DNA of 15,023 bases from Dehalococcoidia bacterium (lineage in GTDB: Bacteria > Chloroflexota > Dehalococcoidia > SZUA-161), in contig SOKG01000057.1 of NCBI GenBank assembly GCA_004376205.1, forward strand, positions 1-15,023, read 5' to 3'. The notes beneath the pieces are model-generated. The model was not told where the DNA came from. It saw nothing but the letters and a program-made list of their open reading frames with translations, and did no database searches. Below, piece after piece: positions 8,148-15,023 of the stretch (within the stretch, counting starts at the first letter, position 1; each line of letters opens with the position of its first letter). The position numbers and the translations under genes were made by a program.

Positions 8148-8160
8148 CCGGGGTTGATAA

Positions 8161-9261
8161 TTGATAGATCGAGTTGAGGTTTATGTCAAGGGTGGGGATG
8201 GTGGCAATGGCATAGTGAGTTTCCGTAGGGAGAAATTTGTACCTTTCGGGGGACCCAATGGGGGCAAAGGAGGGGATGGAGGAAGCGTTTATCTGGTAGG
8301 CGATGTAAGCATAGCTACCCTGAGAGGGTTCAGATACCGAAAGCACTTCAGGGCAGCGAAAGGGGCCCACGGAAGAGGACAGGATATGGTGGGAAAGCGA
8401 GGAGAGGATCTGCAGGTTAAGGTGCCGTTGGGCACTCTGGTGCGGCGCAAACAGGAGGATGGAAGCGGGACTCTGCTTGTAGATGTAGTTGAACACGGCC
8501 AGCGGGTATTGGTTGCTAAGGGAGGCAGGGGAGGTTTTGGAAACGCTCACTTTGCTTCCTCAACCAACCAGGCTCCACGCATTGCGGAGAAGGGCGATCC
8601 AGGCGAGGAAACAAGGTTGCTTCTCGATCTCAAGCTCATTGCGGACGTTGGCATTATCGGCTATCCCAATGCGGGCAAGTCCACACTATTGCGTACAGTA
8701 TCAAATGCCAAGCCAAAGGTTGCGGATTACCCCTTTACTACCCTTGAGCCTGTTCTCGGTGTTGTGGAATTGGGCTACCGAAGCTTTGTGCTAGCCGATA
8801 TCCCGGGGCTCATAGAAGGCGCGCATCGTGGCCTGGGTCTGGGATTCGATTTCCTGCGTCATATTGAGCGCACCAAGATTGTTATCCATCTCGTCGATGG
8901 TAGCTCCGAAGCCCCACTTTCTGACCTGAGGAAGGTTGGAGAGGAGCTCGTGGCCTATGAGGCTGCCTTGAAGGATAAGCCGCGTATCATCGCTGTAAAC
9001 AAGGTCGATCTGCCTGAGGTGCGGGATCGTTTGCCTCGGCTCAGGCGAGAGTTCAAGGGGCTTGGGGTCCCACTCTACTTTATCTCAGCAGCAAGCGGGG
9101 AGGGGGTTGAGGAGCTGATGAAGAAAACTTTGGAGCTAGTCTCTCAGGCCGACAGCGTTCCCCCAGTGAAAAAGGAGGAGGCTGAGTTCAAGGTTTTTCG
9201 GCCACGCCCTCTATCTCCTAGGAGGGCTGCGCACAGCGAGGAGAAGCATGGCGGAATTTAA
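8161..9261 (+). CDS. obgE: Obg-family GTPase, lacking the C-terminal OCT domain
   Basis: Obg proteins bind the 50S subunit and link ribosome assembly to stress and growth control. Residues 1 to about 158 form the glycine-rich Obg domain. The G domain follows with GYPNAGKST (167-175), PFTT (191-194), DIPG (213-216), NKVD (280-283) and SAASGEG (309-315). The start is TTG at 8161: an in-frame TAA lies directly before it (8158-8160) and MIDRVEVYVKGGDGGNG aligns with the family N terminus. Only a weak GGGG precedes it. The protein stops at 366 residues, a little after EFKVFRPRP, where Gram-positive-type Obg proteins continue with an OCT domain of about 60 residues; that domain is absent. The last 14 bases overlap nadD. 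The sense strand becomes G-rich from here on. Confidence 0.94.
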   Translation: MIDRVEVYVKGGDGGNGIVSFRREKFVPFGGPNGGKGGDGGSVYLVGDVSIATLRGFRYRKHFRAAKGAHGRGQDMVGKRGEDLQVKVPLGTLVRRKQEDGSGTLLVDVVEHGQRVLVAKGGRGGFGNAHFASSTNQAPRIAEKGDPGEETRLLLDLKLIADVGIIGYPNAGKSTLLRTVSNAKPKVADYPFTTLEPVLGVVELGYRSFVLADIPGLIEGAHRGLGLGFDFLRHIERTKIVIHLVDGSSEAPLSDLRKVGEELVAYEAALKDKPRIIAVNKVDLPEVRDRLPRLRREFKGLGVPLYFISAASGEGVEELMKKTLELVSQADSVPPVKKEEAEFKVFRPRPLSPRRAAHSEEKHGGI

Positions 9262-9856
9262 GGTAGGGGTTTTGGGGGGCACATTTGACCCTATTCATCT
9301 GGGGCATCTGATCATAGCTGAAGAGGTGAGGCAGAAGCTGGGGCTTGCGGAGGTGCTGTTTGTACCTGCGGGGCAGCCCTGGCTTAAAGGGGAGAAGAAC
9401 ATCAGCGCGGCGGAGCACAGGCTGGAGATGGCGATACTGGCCACCGCCTCCAACCCCCATTTCAACGTCTCGACCATTGAACTTGAGGGCTCAGGACCGA
9501 CATATAGCATAGACACAATTATGGAGCTGAAGGCCGGTCTCGGGGCTCGAGCTAAACTCTATCTCATTGTGGGCTTTGACGCCCTTTCCGAGCTTCCCCT
9601 GTGGAAAGACCCCAAGCGCCTGGTTGAGATGTGTCAGGTAGTGGGGGTGGCGCGGCCGGGCTACCCTGGGTGCGATTTGCGCTCGCTGGAATCCAGCATC
9701 CCCGGTGCCTCCGAGCGAATTATGATAGTTGACGTCCCCCAGATCGACATCAGCGCCACCGGGATCAGAAGGCGGGTTGCCCAGGGGCTTTCCATCCGCT
9801 ACCTGGTTCCCGAGGCGGTTGAGAGGTATATAGAGGAGAATAACCTTTATGTGTAA
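9248..9856 (+). CDS. nadD: Nicotinate-nucleotide adenylyltransferase
   Basis: NadD transfers AMP from ATP to nicotinate mononucleotide to give deamido-NAD, the penultimate step of NAD synthesis. The 202 residues carry GGTFDPIHLGH (10-20) with both nucleotide-binding histidines, the substrate loop PAGQPWLK (40-47, usually PAGxPPHK), TYSIDTI (85-91), GFD (109-111) and the C-terminal ISATGIRRR (168-176) followed by RYLVPEAVERYI. The length is typical. The start overlaps the end of obgE by 14 bases and has GAGGAG (9238-9243) 4 nt upstream, so the two genes are translationally coupled. A frame slip in obgE is not needed to explain the overlap. It lies in a tight run with pyrE, 14 bases downstream. 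Confidence 0.96.
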   Translation: MAEFKVGVLGGTFDPIHLGHLIIAEEVRQKLGLAEVLFVPAGQPWLKGEKNISAAEHRLEMAILATASNPHFNVSTIELEGSGPTYSIDTIMELKAGLGARAKLYLIVGFDALSELPLWKDPKRLVEMCQVVGVARPGYPGCDLRSLESSIPGASERIMIVDVPQIDISATGIRRRVAQGLSIRYLVPEAVERYIEENNLYV

Positions 9857-9870
9857 GGAGGGCGCGAGAA

Positions 9871-10425
9871 TTGACCACGGAAGATGAGAGGCTGCTCGAA
9901 GTTTTTAGGGAACACGCGATCCTTCGCGGCGATTTTACGCTGTCCTCAGGGCTCAAGACCTCTTACTATTTCGACGGCAGGATGGTAACCCTCTGGCCGG
10001 AGGGCGCGTACCTAATCGGAAGGAAGATCTTCCATATACTGGCGGGAGCCGGGGCAGAGGCTGTAGGGGGAATGACCGTGGGGGCCGACCCGATCGTGGC
10101 TGCCGTGGCCGTGGTCAGCCACCTGGAGGGCAGGCCCATTCCTGCTTTCATCGTCAGGGGGGAGGTCAAGGAGCATGGGACGCAAAAGCGCATCGAGGGG
10201 CCGCTGAAGGCGGGGTCTCGGGTGGCTGTAGTTGACGATGTCATCACCACCGGGGGCTCGGTGCTGCGAGCGATAGAGGCGGTGGAGGCGGAGGGCTGCC
10301 GGGGAGTAAAGGTGGTGGTGCTCCTTGACCGCCAGCAGGGCGGGGCGGACGAGATCAGGCGGAGGGGTTACGACTTCTCCGCCATATTGAGCGCCGACGC
10401 TTCGGGAGAGGTGAGACTGGCATGA
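9871..10425 (+). CDS. pyrE: Orotate phosphoribosyltransferase
   Basis: PyrE joins orotate and PRPP to form orotidine 5'-phosphate in pyrimidine synthesis. The 184 residues show the N-terminal hood FTLSSGLKTSYYFDGR (22-37), the catalytic loop around K100 and H102 in EVKEHGTQKRIEG (98-110), and the PRPP-binding motif VVDDVITTGGS (120-130). The start is TTG at 9871, supported by AAGGAGGG (9855-9862), which overlaps the nadD stop and lies 8 nt upstream; no ATG fits the N terminus better. It closes the obgE-nadD-pyrE cluster. Other type I phosphoribosyltransferases share the PRPP loop, but the hood and the loop with K and H favour orotate as substrate. Confidence 0.92.
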   Translation: MTTEDERLLEVFREHAILRGDFTLSSGLKTSYYFDGRMVTLWPEGAYLIGRKIFHILAGAGAEAVGGMTVGADPIVAAVAVVSHLEGRPIPAFIVRGEVKEHGTQKRIEGPLKAGSRVAVVDDVITTGGSVLRAIEAVEAEGCRGVKVVVLLDRQQGGADEIRRRGYDFSAILSADASGEVRLA

Positions 10426-10763
10426 ATCGAGAAACGGTTCTAAATACCTAGCCTGCGCAGCTCGCCTTTCTATGGAATGGAATATCGACGGTAATTTGGG
10501 GAAAGTCGGCTAGCCTGGTTCATCTAGTTCACATCGCTGTCAAAATATGATACAATGGATTATGCACGCTAGTAAGATGCTAGTCTATGCTAACCTCTTC
10601 AATATCATCTATGGTAACAAACTCACTGTCCCCTCCGAGTCCTTCTCTCCCTTGACCACAGGCGTTGCTGTTGTTGGACACACTTCGTTAAGACCTTTCT
10701 TGGCCACCGAATCAACCGTGAACCCAATGTCGGTAGCATCCATCCCTCGAAGCTAGGAGATAA
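10426..10763 (+). other. 338-bp gap between pyrE and gyrB, including the gyrB leader
   Basis: No convincing gene is present. At its left edge a nine-codon open frame (10422-10451, MNRETVLNT) overlaps the pyrE stop as ATGA and follows an AGGTGA. A good promoter lies at 10528-10556, so about 200 nt of untranslated leader precede gyrB. The leader is C- and T-rich, unlike the G-rich coding sequence on both sides. I see no terminator with a T-tract and no recognisable riboswitch. Confidence 0.6.
10528..10556 (+). promoter_or_regulatory. gyrB promoter candidate
   Basis: TTCACA (10528-10533) is followed after exactly 17 bp by TACAAT (10551-10556), with TGA just before the -10 (extended -10). Each hexamer has one mismatch or two to consensus. 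The predicted start near 10563 gives a leader of about 200 nt. Confidence 0.65.
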
Positions 10764-12668
10764 ATGGAAGAGAAGAATAATAGCTATACCGCTGCAGATA
10801 TCCAGGTGCTTGGCGGCATTGAAGCGGTGCGTATGATGCCCAGCATGTATATCGGCAGCACCGATCGACGGGGGCTTCATCACCTTGTCAACGAGATTGT
10901 GGACAATAGCATCGACGAGGCGATGGCAGGCTACTGCGATAAGATTGAGGTCATTATCCATGAGGATTGCGTGGTTAGCGTGGCCGATAACGGCAGGGGC
11001 ATCCCCGTGGGAATCCATCCCACCACAAACGTCTCAGCCCTGGAGACGGTGATGACCACCCTTCACGCTGGAGGTAAATTCGGAAGTGGCAGCTACAGGG
11101 TTTCCGGTGGGCTGCACGGCGTCGGTGGCTCGGTGGTAAACGCCCTCGCTTCCTGGATGAGGGTAGATGTGAGGCGGGATGGCAAGCTCTACCGTCAGGA
11201 GTATGAGCGTGGCGTCCCCAAGGAGCCGGTCAAGAAGATCGGGGCTGCCGAGGGCAACGGCACCCTGATAAGCTTTGTCGCCGATGGGGAGATTTTCGCC
11301 GAGATCGACTACAGCTTCGATGTCCTGGCGCAGTCGTTCCGCGAGATGGCGTATCTAAATAAAGGGGTGGAGATTTGGTTTAGAGACGAACGCACCGGTG
11401 AGGAGAAGACCCTCTACTTTGAAGGCGGCATCGTCAGTTTCGTGCGTCACCTCAACCGCAAGCGGACTGTGCTGCAACAAATGCCGGTCTACATCTCCAA
11501 GATGGTCAATAGCACTTCGGTGGAGGTTGCCCTTCAGTATAACGATGGCTTCACCGAGTCCACGTTGAGCTTTGCCAATTGCATCAATACCCTTGATGGC
11601 GGCACCCACCTCACCGGCTTTCGCTCGGCGCTTACACGCGTCCTCAATGACTATGCCCGAAAGTACAAGCTCCTCAAGGAAAGTGAAGCCAACCTTACCG
11701 GCGATGATGTCAGGGAGGGGTTGACGGCGATAATAAGTGTCAAGCTTACCGATCCTCAGTTCGAGGGGCAGACCAAGAGCAGGCTGGGCAACCTGGATGT
11801 CAAGGGCCAGGTGGAATCGGCGTTCGCTGAGGGGCTGGCGTACTATCTTGAGGAACACCCCGGCGAGGGCAAGAGGCTCATTGAAAAATGCCTTATTGCT
11901 GCCCGGGCCCGCGAGGCAGCGCGCAAGGCTCGCGATCTGGTTACCAGAAAAGGCCTCTATGATACTTCTACCCTACCAGGCAAGCTTGCCGACTGCTCGG
12001 AGAAGGATCCCGCTGAGTGTGAGCTGTATATCGTTGAAGGGGACTCCGCCGGTGGTTCGGCGAAGCAGGGGAGGGACCGGCGCTTTCAGGCGATATTGCC
12101 GCTCAAGGGCAAGATATTGAACGTAGAAAAGGCTCGCCCTGAAAAAATCCTGTCTCACGACGAGATCCGGGCGCTGATTACCGCTGTGGGGGCGGGCAAC
12201 GGCACCGAGTTCGACGTCTCCAAGCTGCGCTACTATCGCGTGATCATCATGACCGATGCCGATGTCGATGGCTCTCACATCCGGACCCTGCTGCTCACCT
12301 TTTTCTACCGCTACATGGTGGAACTCATCGACAACGGCCACCTGTTTATAGCTCAACCTCCTCTTTACCGCATCAAGAAGGGCAAGGAGCAACACTGGGT
12401 CTATACGGATAAGGAGAAGGATGCCCTGCTGACGAAGATGGGGGGTAAGGGGGTGGATGTTCAGCGCTACAAAGGTCTGGGGGAGATGACCCCGCAGCAA
12501 CTCTGGGAGACTACCATGGATCCCCAAAAGCGTGTAATGATGCAGGTCGAGATTGAGGATGCGGTGCGTGCCCACGAGATCGTGCAGACGCTGATGGGGG
12601 AGGAGGTTCCTCCGCGTAAAGCCTTCATCCAGGCTCACGCACTGCAGGTGAGGAATCTGGACGTTTAA
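10764..12668 (+). CDS. gyrB: DNA gyrase subunit B
   Basis: GyrB is the ATPase subunit of gyrase, which with GyrA introduces negative supercoils; gyrA is not in the window. The 634 residues match the short GyrB form that lacks the proteobacterial insertion. The GHKL ATPase shows E44 and N48 in NEIVDNSIDEA, DNGRGIP (75-81) and GLHGVGGSVVNAL (116-128; the usual GVGAS reads GVGGS). The transducer has QTKSRLGN (336-343). The TOPRIM domain has EGDSAGGS (425-432) and TDADVDGSH (497-505), with metal ligands E425, D498, D500 and D502. The C-terminal RYKGLGEM (568-575) is intact. The ATG at 10764 has AGGAG 4 nt upstream. Its own promoter and long leader separate it from pyrE. ParE is a possible paralogue, but the position near the origin and the gyrase-type motifs favour GyrB. 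Confidence 0.95.
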   Translation: MEEKNNSYTAADIQVLGGIEAVRMMPSMYIGSTDRRGLHHLVNEIVDNSIDEAMAGYCDKIEVIIHEDCVVSVADNGRGIPVGIHPTTNVSALETVMTTLHAGGKFGSGSYRVSGGLHGVGGSVVNALASWMRVDVRRDGKLYRQEYERGVPKEPVKKIGAAEGNGTLISFVADGEIFAEIDYSFDVLAQSFREMAYLNKGVEIWFRDERTGEEKTLYFEGGIVSFVRHLNRKRTVLQQMPVYISKMVNSTSVEVALQYNDGFTESTLSFANCINTLDGGTHLTGFRSALTRVLNDYARKYKLLKESEANLTGDDVREGLTAIISVKLTDPQFEGQTKSRLGNLDVKGQVESAFAEGLAYYLEEHPGEGKRLIEKCLIAARAREAARKARDLVTRKGLYDTSTLPGKLADCSEKDPAECELYIVEGDSAGGSAKQGRDRRFQAILPLKGKILNVEKARPEKILSHDEIRALITAVGAGNGTEFDVSKLRYYRVIIMTDADVDGSHIRTLLLTFFYRYMVELIDNGHLFIAQPPLYRIKKGKEQHWVYTDKEKDALLTKMGGKGVDVQRYKGLGEMTPQQLWETTMDPQKRVMMQVEIEDAVRAHEIVQTLMGEEVPPRKAFIQAHALQVRNLDV

Positions 12669-12742
12669 AGCAGTTAGAGCCCCTGATGCCGGCCTCTGCA
12701 GGAGCATTCCGTAGTCCGCTTGGACAGCGAGGGGTTGCTGCT
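12669..12742 (+). repeat. Nested inverted repeats directly after gyrB (possible structured RNA)
   Basis: Outer arms AGCAG (12669-12673) with CTGCT (12738-12742) and CCCCT (12680-12684) with AGGGG (12730-12734) enclose two hairpins: ATGC (12686-12689) with GCAT (12704-12707) around CCT-CTGC-AGG, and GTCC-GCTT-GGAC (12714-12725). This could fold as a three-way junction at the 3' end of the gyrB message. No T-tract follows, so it is not a standard terminator. Confidence 0.4.
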
Positions 12743-12832
12743 CGGATGGCGTGAATTCCATTATTCCCATATTATGCCGATCGTCACAACTCTACCTCTC
12801 TGGTCAGGATTATCGCACATCCTCAGTCCACC

Positions 12833-12861
12833 TTGTGGCTTTCCTGATTTGATGTTTTAAT
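12833..12861 (+). promoter_or_regulatory. Promoter candidate for the site-2 protease gene
   Basis: TTGTGG (12833-12838) and TTTAAT (12856-12861) are 17 bp apart, with TGT just before the -10. The start would be near 12868, about 20 nt before the first ATG. The hexamers are only fair matches. Confidence 0.4.
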
Positions 12862-12888
12862 AAGGATAGAAGAGCCGCCTCATAGTCG

Positions 12889-14013
12889 ATGCTTATGAAG
12901 AGTTATGTCAATCTGGGCAAGATTATGGGTATCCCCATTGGGATACACTATTCCTGGTTCATAATCTTCTTCCTGATAACTGCTACCTGGGGTCAGTACG
13001 TTTTCCCCTGGCTCTATCCCGATTGGTCGACTCCGGTCTACTGGATTGTCGCGCTTTGCACCAGCCTCCTTTTCTTCGCCTCGTTAATAGCCCATGAGCT
13101 GGCACACAGCCTGGTTGCTGTTAGAAGGGGTATCGAGGTGAAGGAAATAACCCTGTTCATATTTGGTGGTGCAGCCAGGATATCGCGAGAGGCAACCGTA
13201 GCCAGCACTGAGCTGCTTATGGCGGTTGCAGGCCCTGTCTCAAGCGTAGCGCTAGCCGGCGTTTTTGCCCTTATTTGGCTGGTGAGCAGGAACACCCTGG
13301 AACCACTGGCTGCCATGAGTATTTACCTTTGCTGGGTCAATCTGGCGCTGGCTGCCTTCAATATGTTGCCCGGATTCCCTCTGGATGGGGGCAGGGTGCT
13401 ACGTTCCATCATATGGTGGCGCAGTGGAAGCTACAGGAAGGCGACCCGCGTTGCCACTCTCACCGGGCAGGCTTTCGGCTGTTTGCTCATCTTGACTGGG
13501 CTGGCCATCGGGGTTCTTGTCTATTGGTTCAGTGGCGCTTGGCTGGCCCTCCTGGGGGGGTTCCTCTTCGCTGTCGCCTGGGTGAGCTATCGGCAGGCGG
13601 TACTGCGTGATAGTGTCCAGGGCCTCACCGCCCGGGAGCTGATGACCGGCGACTGCCAGATAGTGCCCGAGCAGTTGACCATTGAGACGGTGGTTAACCA
13701 GTATCTCCTGCCTGCTGGGCACAGATGTCTGTTGGTTGGTGAGTGGGGCAGGGTGAGCGGGGTCGTCACTATGCAGGATACAAAGCTGGTCCCGAAGCGA
13801 CGCTGGCATATCACCTCGGTGGCTGAGACTATGACCCCGGCAGAGAAGATCGGGGTGGTTTTTCCTGGTGACGATGGGCTCACCGTACTGGAGAGAATGC
13901 AGGAAGGGGGCATCGGCCTATTGCTGGTGGTGTCGGGGGACAGGGTTGTCGGCGTTATCGAGCAGGCTCGCTTGCTCGAATTGAGTCGGGTCAGCTCGAA
14001 GTCGGAGGTATAG
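12889..14013 (+). CDS. Site-2 protease family (M50) membrane metalloprotease with C-terminal CBS pair
   Basis: This is an intramembrane zinc protease of the SpoIVFB/Rip-like branch that cuts membrane-embedded substrates such as anti-sigma factors; the substrate here is unknown. The 374 residues have about six hydrophobic segments (near 18-36, 47-75, 103-130, 136-160 and 187-236, the last long enough for two). HELAH (69-73) supplies two zinc histidines and the glutamate, and NMLPGFPLDGG brings the third ligand, D166. From about 245 two CBS motifs follow (LTARELMT... and VAETMTP...), which often sense adenine nucleotides. The start could be 12889 or the second ATG at 12895, which gives the more family-like MKSYVNLGKIMGIPIGIHYSW; neither has a clear ribosome site. 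It stands alone between gyrB and pdxS, so the neighbours do not reveal its target. Confidence 0.9.
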   Translation: MLMKSYVNLGKIMGIPIGIHYSWFIIFFLITATWGQYVFPWLYPDWSTPVYWIVALCTSLLFFASLIAHELAHSLVAVRRGIEVKEITLFIFGGAARISREATVASTELLMAVAGPVSSVALAGVFALIWLVSRNTLEPLAAMSIYLCWVNLALAAFNMLPGFPLDGGRVLRSIIWWRSGSYRKATRVATLTGQAFGCLLILTGLAIGVLVYWFSGAWLALLGGFLFAVAWVSYRQAVLRDSVQGLTARELMTGDCQIVPEQLTIETVVNQYLLPAGHRCLLVGEWGRVSGVVTMQDTKLVPKRRWHITSVAETMTPAEKIGVVFPGDDGLTVLERMQEGGIGLLLVVSGDRVVGVIEQARLLELSRVSSKSEV

Positions 14014-14018
14014 CTGTG

Positions 14019-14040
14019 CTTGCCAATTAGGAAGGGCAAG
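14019..14040. repeat. Inverted repeat overlapping the pdxS promoter
   Basis: CTTGCC (14019-14024) and GGCAAG (14035-14040) are exact inverted 6-mers 10 bp apart. The left arm covers the -35 and the right arm ends 2 bp before the -10, the geometry of a repressor operator. A role as a short hairpin after the protease gene is the alternative. Confidence 0.5.
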
Positions 14041-14048
14041 TGTAGAAT
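14020..14048 (+). promoter_or_regulatory. Promoter candidate for pdxST
   Basis: TTGCCA (14020-14025) and TAGAAT (14043-14048) each match five of six consensus bases and are exactly 17 bp apart. The transcript would begin near 14055 and give a leader of about 47 nt. Confidence 0.65.
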
Positions 14049-14101
14049 ATAAGATCATGACATAAACAGGGAGGTTTCGGTCTCGGAGAGGAGGAGGCAG
14101 G

Positions 14102-14983
14102 ATGGAGAAAGGTACATGGACAGTTAAAACAGGACTCGCCCAGATGTTGAAGGGCGGCGTGATCATGGATGTGACCACCCCGGAGTACGCCAAGATAGCC
14201 GAGGAGGGGGGGGCTTGTGCGGTCATGGCGCTGGAGCGGGTCCCGGCAGACATTCGCGCTGCCGGGGGCGTGGCCCGGATGGCAGACCCCACGGTGGTCC
14301 TGGCTATCATGGAGGCGGTGACCATACCGGTAATGGCCAAGTGCCGCATTGGACACTTCGTTGAAGCGCAAGTGCTCGAGGGACTGGGAGTGGATTACCT
14401 CGATGAGTCGGAGGTTCTTACCCCTGCCGATGAAAGCCATCACATAAATAAGCATGACTTCAAGGTTCCCTTCGTCTGTGGCTGCCGCGACCTCGGTGAG
14501 GCGCTGCGTAGGATTGGTGAGGGGGCGGCGATGATCCGGACCAAGGGGGAGGCGGGGACAGGGAACATTGTCGAGGCAGTAAGGCACATGAGGGCAGTGA
14601 TGGATGGTGTTAGAAAGCTCCAGAGCATGCCCGACGACGAGCTGATGTCGGAGGCGAAGGCTCTTGGCGCTCCTTTCGAGCTGGTGCAGGAGGTGCACCG
14701 AACCGGGAAATTGCCCGTGGTCAATTTCGCTGCTGGGGGCGTGGCTACTCCTGCCGATGCTGCGCTGATGATGCAACTCGGGGCCGATGGTGTCTTCGTT
14801 GGCTCCGGCATATTTAAATCCGATAACCCCGAAGCCATGGCCAAGGCTATCGTTCAGGCGACGACCCACTATAGGGACGCCGGGATCATCGGCGAGGCCT
14901 CCAAGGGGCTGGGGGCGGCCATGCCGGGGCTGGATGTAAGGACGATCCCTGAGGGAGAACTGCTTGCATACCGGGGTTGGTAG
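14102..14983 (+). CDS. pdxS: Pyridoxal 5'-phosphate synthase, PdxS subunit
   Basis: PdxS forms pyridoxal 5'-phosphate from ribose 5-phosphate, glyceraldehyde 3-phosphate and ammonia supplied by the PdxT glutaminase. The active enzyme is a dodecameric core decorated with PdxT. The 293 residues are of full family length. Key residues are present: D23 in GGVIMDVTTPEYA, K80 in PVMAKCRIGH, which forms the first imine with the sugar, and K148 in IRTKGEAGTGN, which takes over later. ALERVPADIRAAGGVARM, DESEVLTPAD and NFAAGGVATPADAALMMQ are nearly identical to Bacillus PdxS as I recall it. The ATG follows AGGAGG (14092-14097) by 4 nt. pdxT starts 9 bases after the stop, as in most DXP-independent vitamin B6 operons. 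Confidence 0.97.
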   Translation: MEKGTWTVKTGLAQMLKGGVIMDVTTPEYAKIAEEGGACAVMALERVPADIRAAGGVARMADPTVVLAIMEAVTIPVMAKCRIGHFVEAQVLEGLGVDYLDESEVLTPADESHHINKHDFKVPFVCGCRDLGEALRRIGEGAAMIRTKGEAGTGNIVEAVRHMRAVMDGVRKLQSMPDDELMSEAKALGAPFELVQEVHRTGKLPVVNFAAGGVATPADAALMMQLGADGVFVGSGIFKSDNPEAMAKAIVQATTHYRDAGIIGEASKGLGAAMPGLDVRTIPEGELLAYRGW

Positions 14984-14992
14984 AGAAGGCTG

Positions 14993-15023
14993 ATGAAAAA
15001 GGTCGGCGTTTTAGCGTTGCAGG
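14993..15023 (+). CDS. pdxT: Pyridoxal 5'-phosphate synthase glutaminase PdxT, N-terminal fragment
   Basis: Only ten codons lie in the window, reading MKKVGVLALQ, and the gene runs off the right edge. PdxT proteins typically begin MKIGVLALQG, and the position directly after pdxS fits. The subunit hydrolyses glutamine and channels ammonia to PdxS. A GAAGG lies just upstream of the ATG. The identity rests on a short match plus operon context. Confidence 0.85.
   Translation, partial: MKKVGVLALQ

Larger units (their letters stand above)
7834..8160. other. oriC: Inferred chromosomal replication origin (oriC)
   Basis: The 327-bp gap between dnaA and obgE has no gene. It contains four exact TGTGGA/TCCACA cores in less than 200 bp: two in one orientation (7874 and 7915) and two inverted (7996 and 8061). 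A strongly AT-rich segment from about 8079 to 8146 would serve as the unwinding element. Plus-strand composition switches here: sample 60-base lines to the left have C over G (3481: 27 C to 10 G; 5221: 24 to 14; 7201: 20 to 14), and lines to the right have G over C (8221: 24 G to 9 C; 9301: 26 to 9; 14161: 24 to 14). Position next to dnaA, boxes, AT-rich element and skew change all agree. Confidence 0.85.

Noticed and set aside
10547..10756. 69-codon plus-strand frame before gyrB
   Set aside because: Its ATG lies within the gyrB promoter region, there is no ribosome site, and its composition is unlike the neighbouring genes.
11973..12770. 265-residue minus-strand open frame inside gyrB
   Set aside because: It is fully antisense to conserved TOPRIM coding sequence; a shadow of codon bias.
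14027..14869. 280-residue minus-strand open frame over pdxS
   Set aside because: It is antisense to pdxS, has no ribosome site, and its translation is low-complexity in style.

Overview
The window looks like the replication-origin region of a bacterial chromosome of moderately high GC content. Every protein gene is a recognisable housekeeping gene. I see no phage, transposon, CRISPR, tRNA or rRNA. Gene content and order, together with several sequence details (a GTTDWG-type GpsA nucleotide loop, an HPLP-type ornithine carbamoyltransferase, a site-2 protease with CBS domains), would fit Chloroflexota, perhaps Dehalococcoidia. That assignment is an inference from memory and was not tested by a search.

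Left arm (1-3120, minus strand): a tightly coupled operon argF-der-plsY-gpsA. Start and stop codons overlap at argF/der and der/plsY, and possibly at plsY/gpsA. It joins arginine synthesis, 50S ribosome assembly and phospholipid precursor synthesis. The ArgF protein carries two C-terminal TPR repeats, which is unusual for an ornithine carbamoyltransferase.

Centre (3121-7833, plus strand): a divergent promoter region, then folC (folylpolyglutamate synthase) overlapping fabF (beta-ketoacyl-ACP synthase II with an N-terminal extension). A 475-bp gap with a promoter candidate and several hairpins follows, and then dnaA.

Origin (7834-8160): the dnaA-obgE gap holds four exact TGTGGA/TCCACA cores, one of them a perfect DnaA box, followed by a very AT-rich stretch containing a perfect 12-bp inverted repeat. 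Base composition of the plus strand changes from C-rich to G-rich across this gap, as expected at an origin. dnaA, fabF and folC would therefore be transcribed toward the origin, head-on to the leftward fork.

Right arm (8161-15023, plus strand, co-directional with replication): obgE-nadD-pyrE (GTPase, NAD synthesis, pyrimidine synthesis; TTG starts for obgE and pyrE), then gyrB behind its own promoter and a roughly 200-nt leader, then a site-2 intramembrane protease with CBS domains, then pdxS and the first codons of pdxT (pyridoxal 5'-phosphate synthase) behind a good promoter overlapped by an inverted repeat.

I did not find a clearly novel biological system. The observations most worth following are the origin architecture, the ArgF-TPR fusion, the Obg protein without its C-terminal domain, and the structured non-coding segments.
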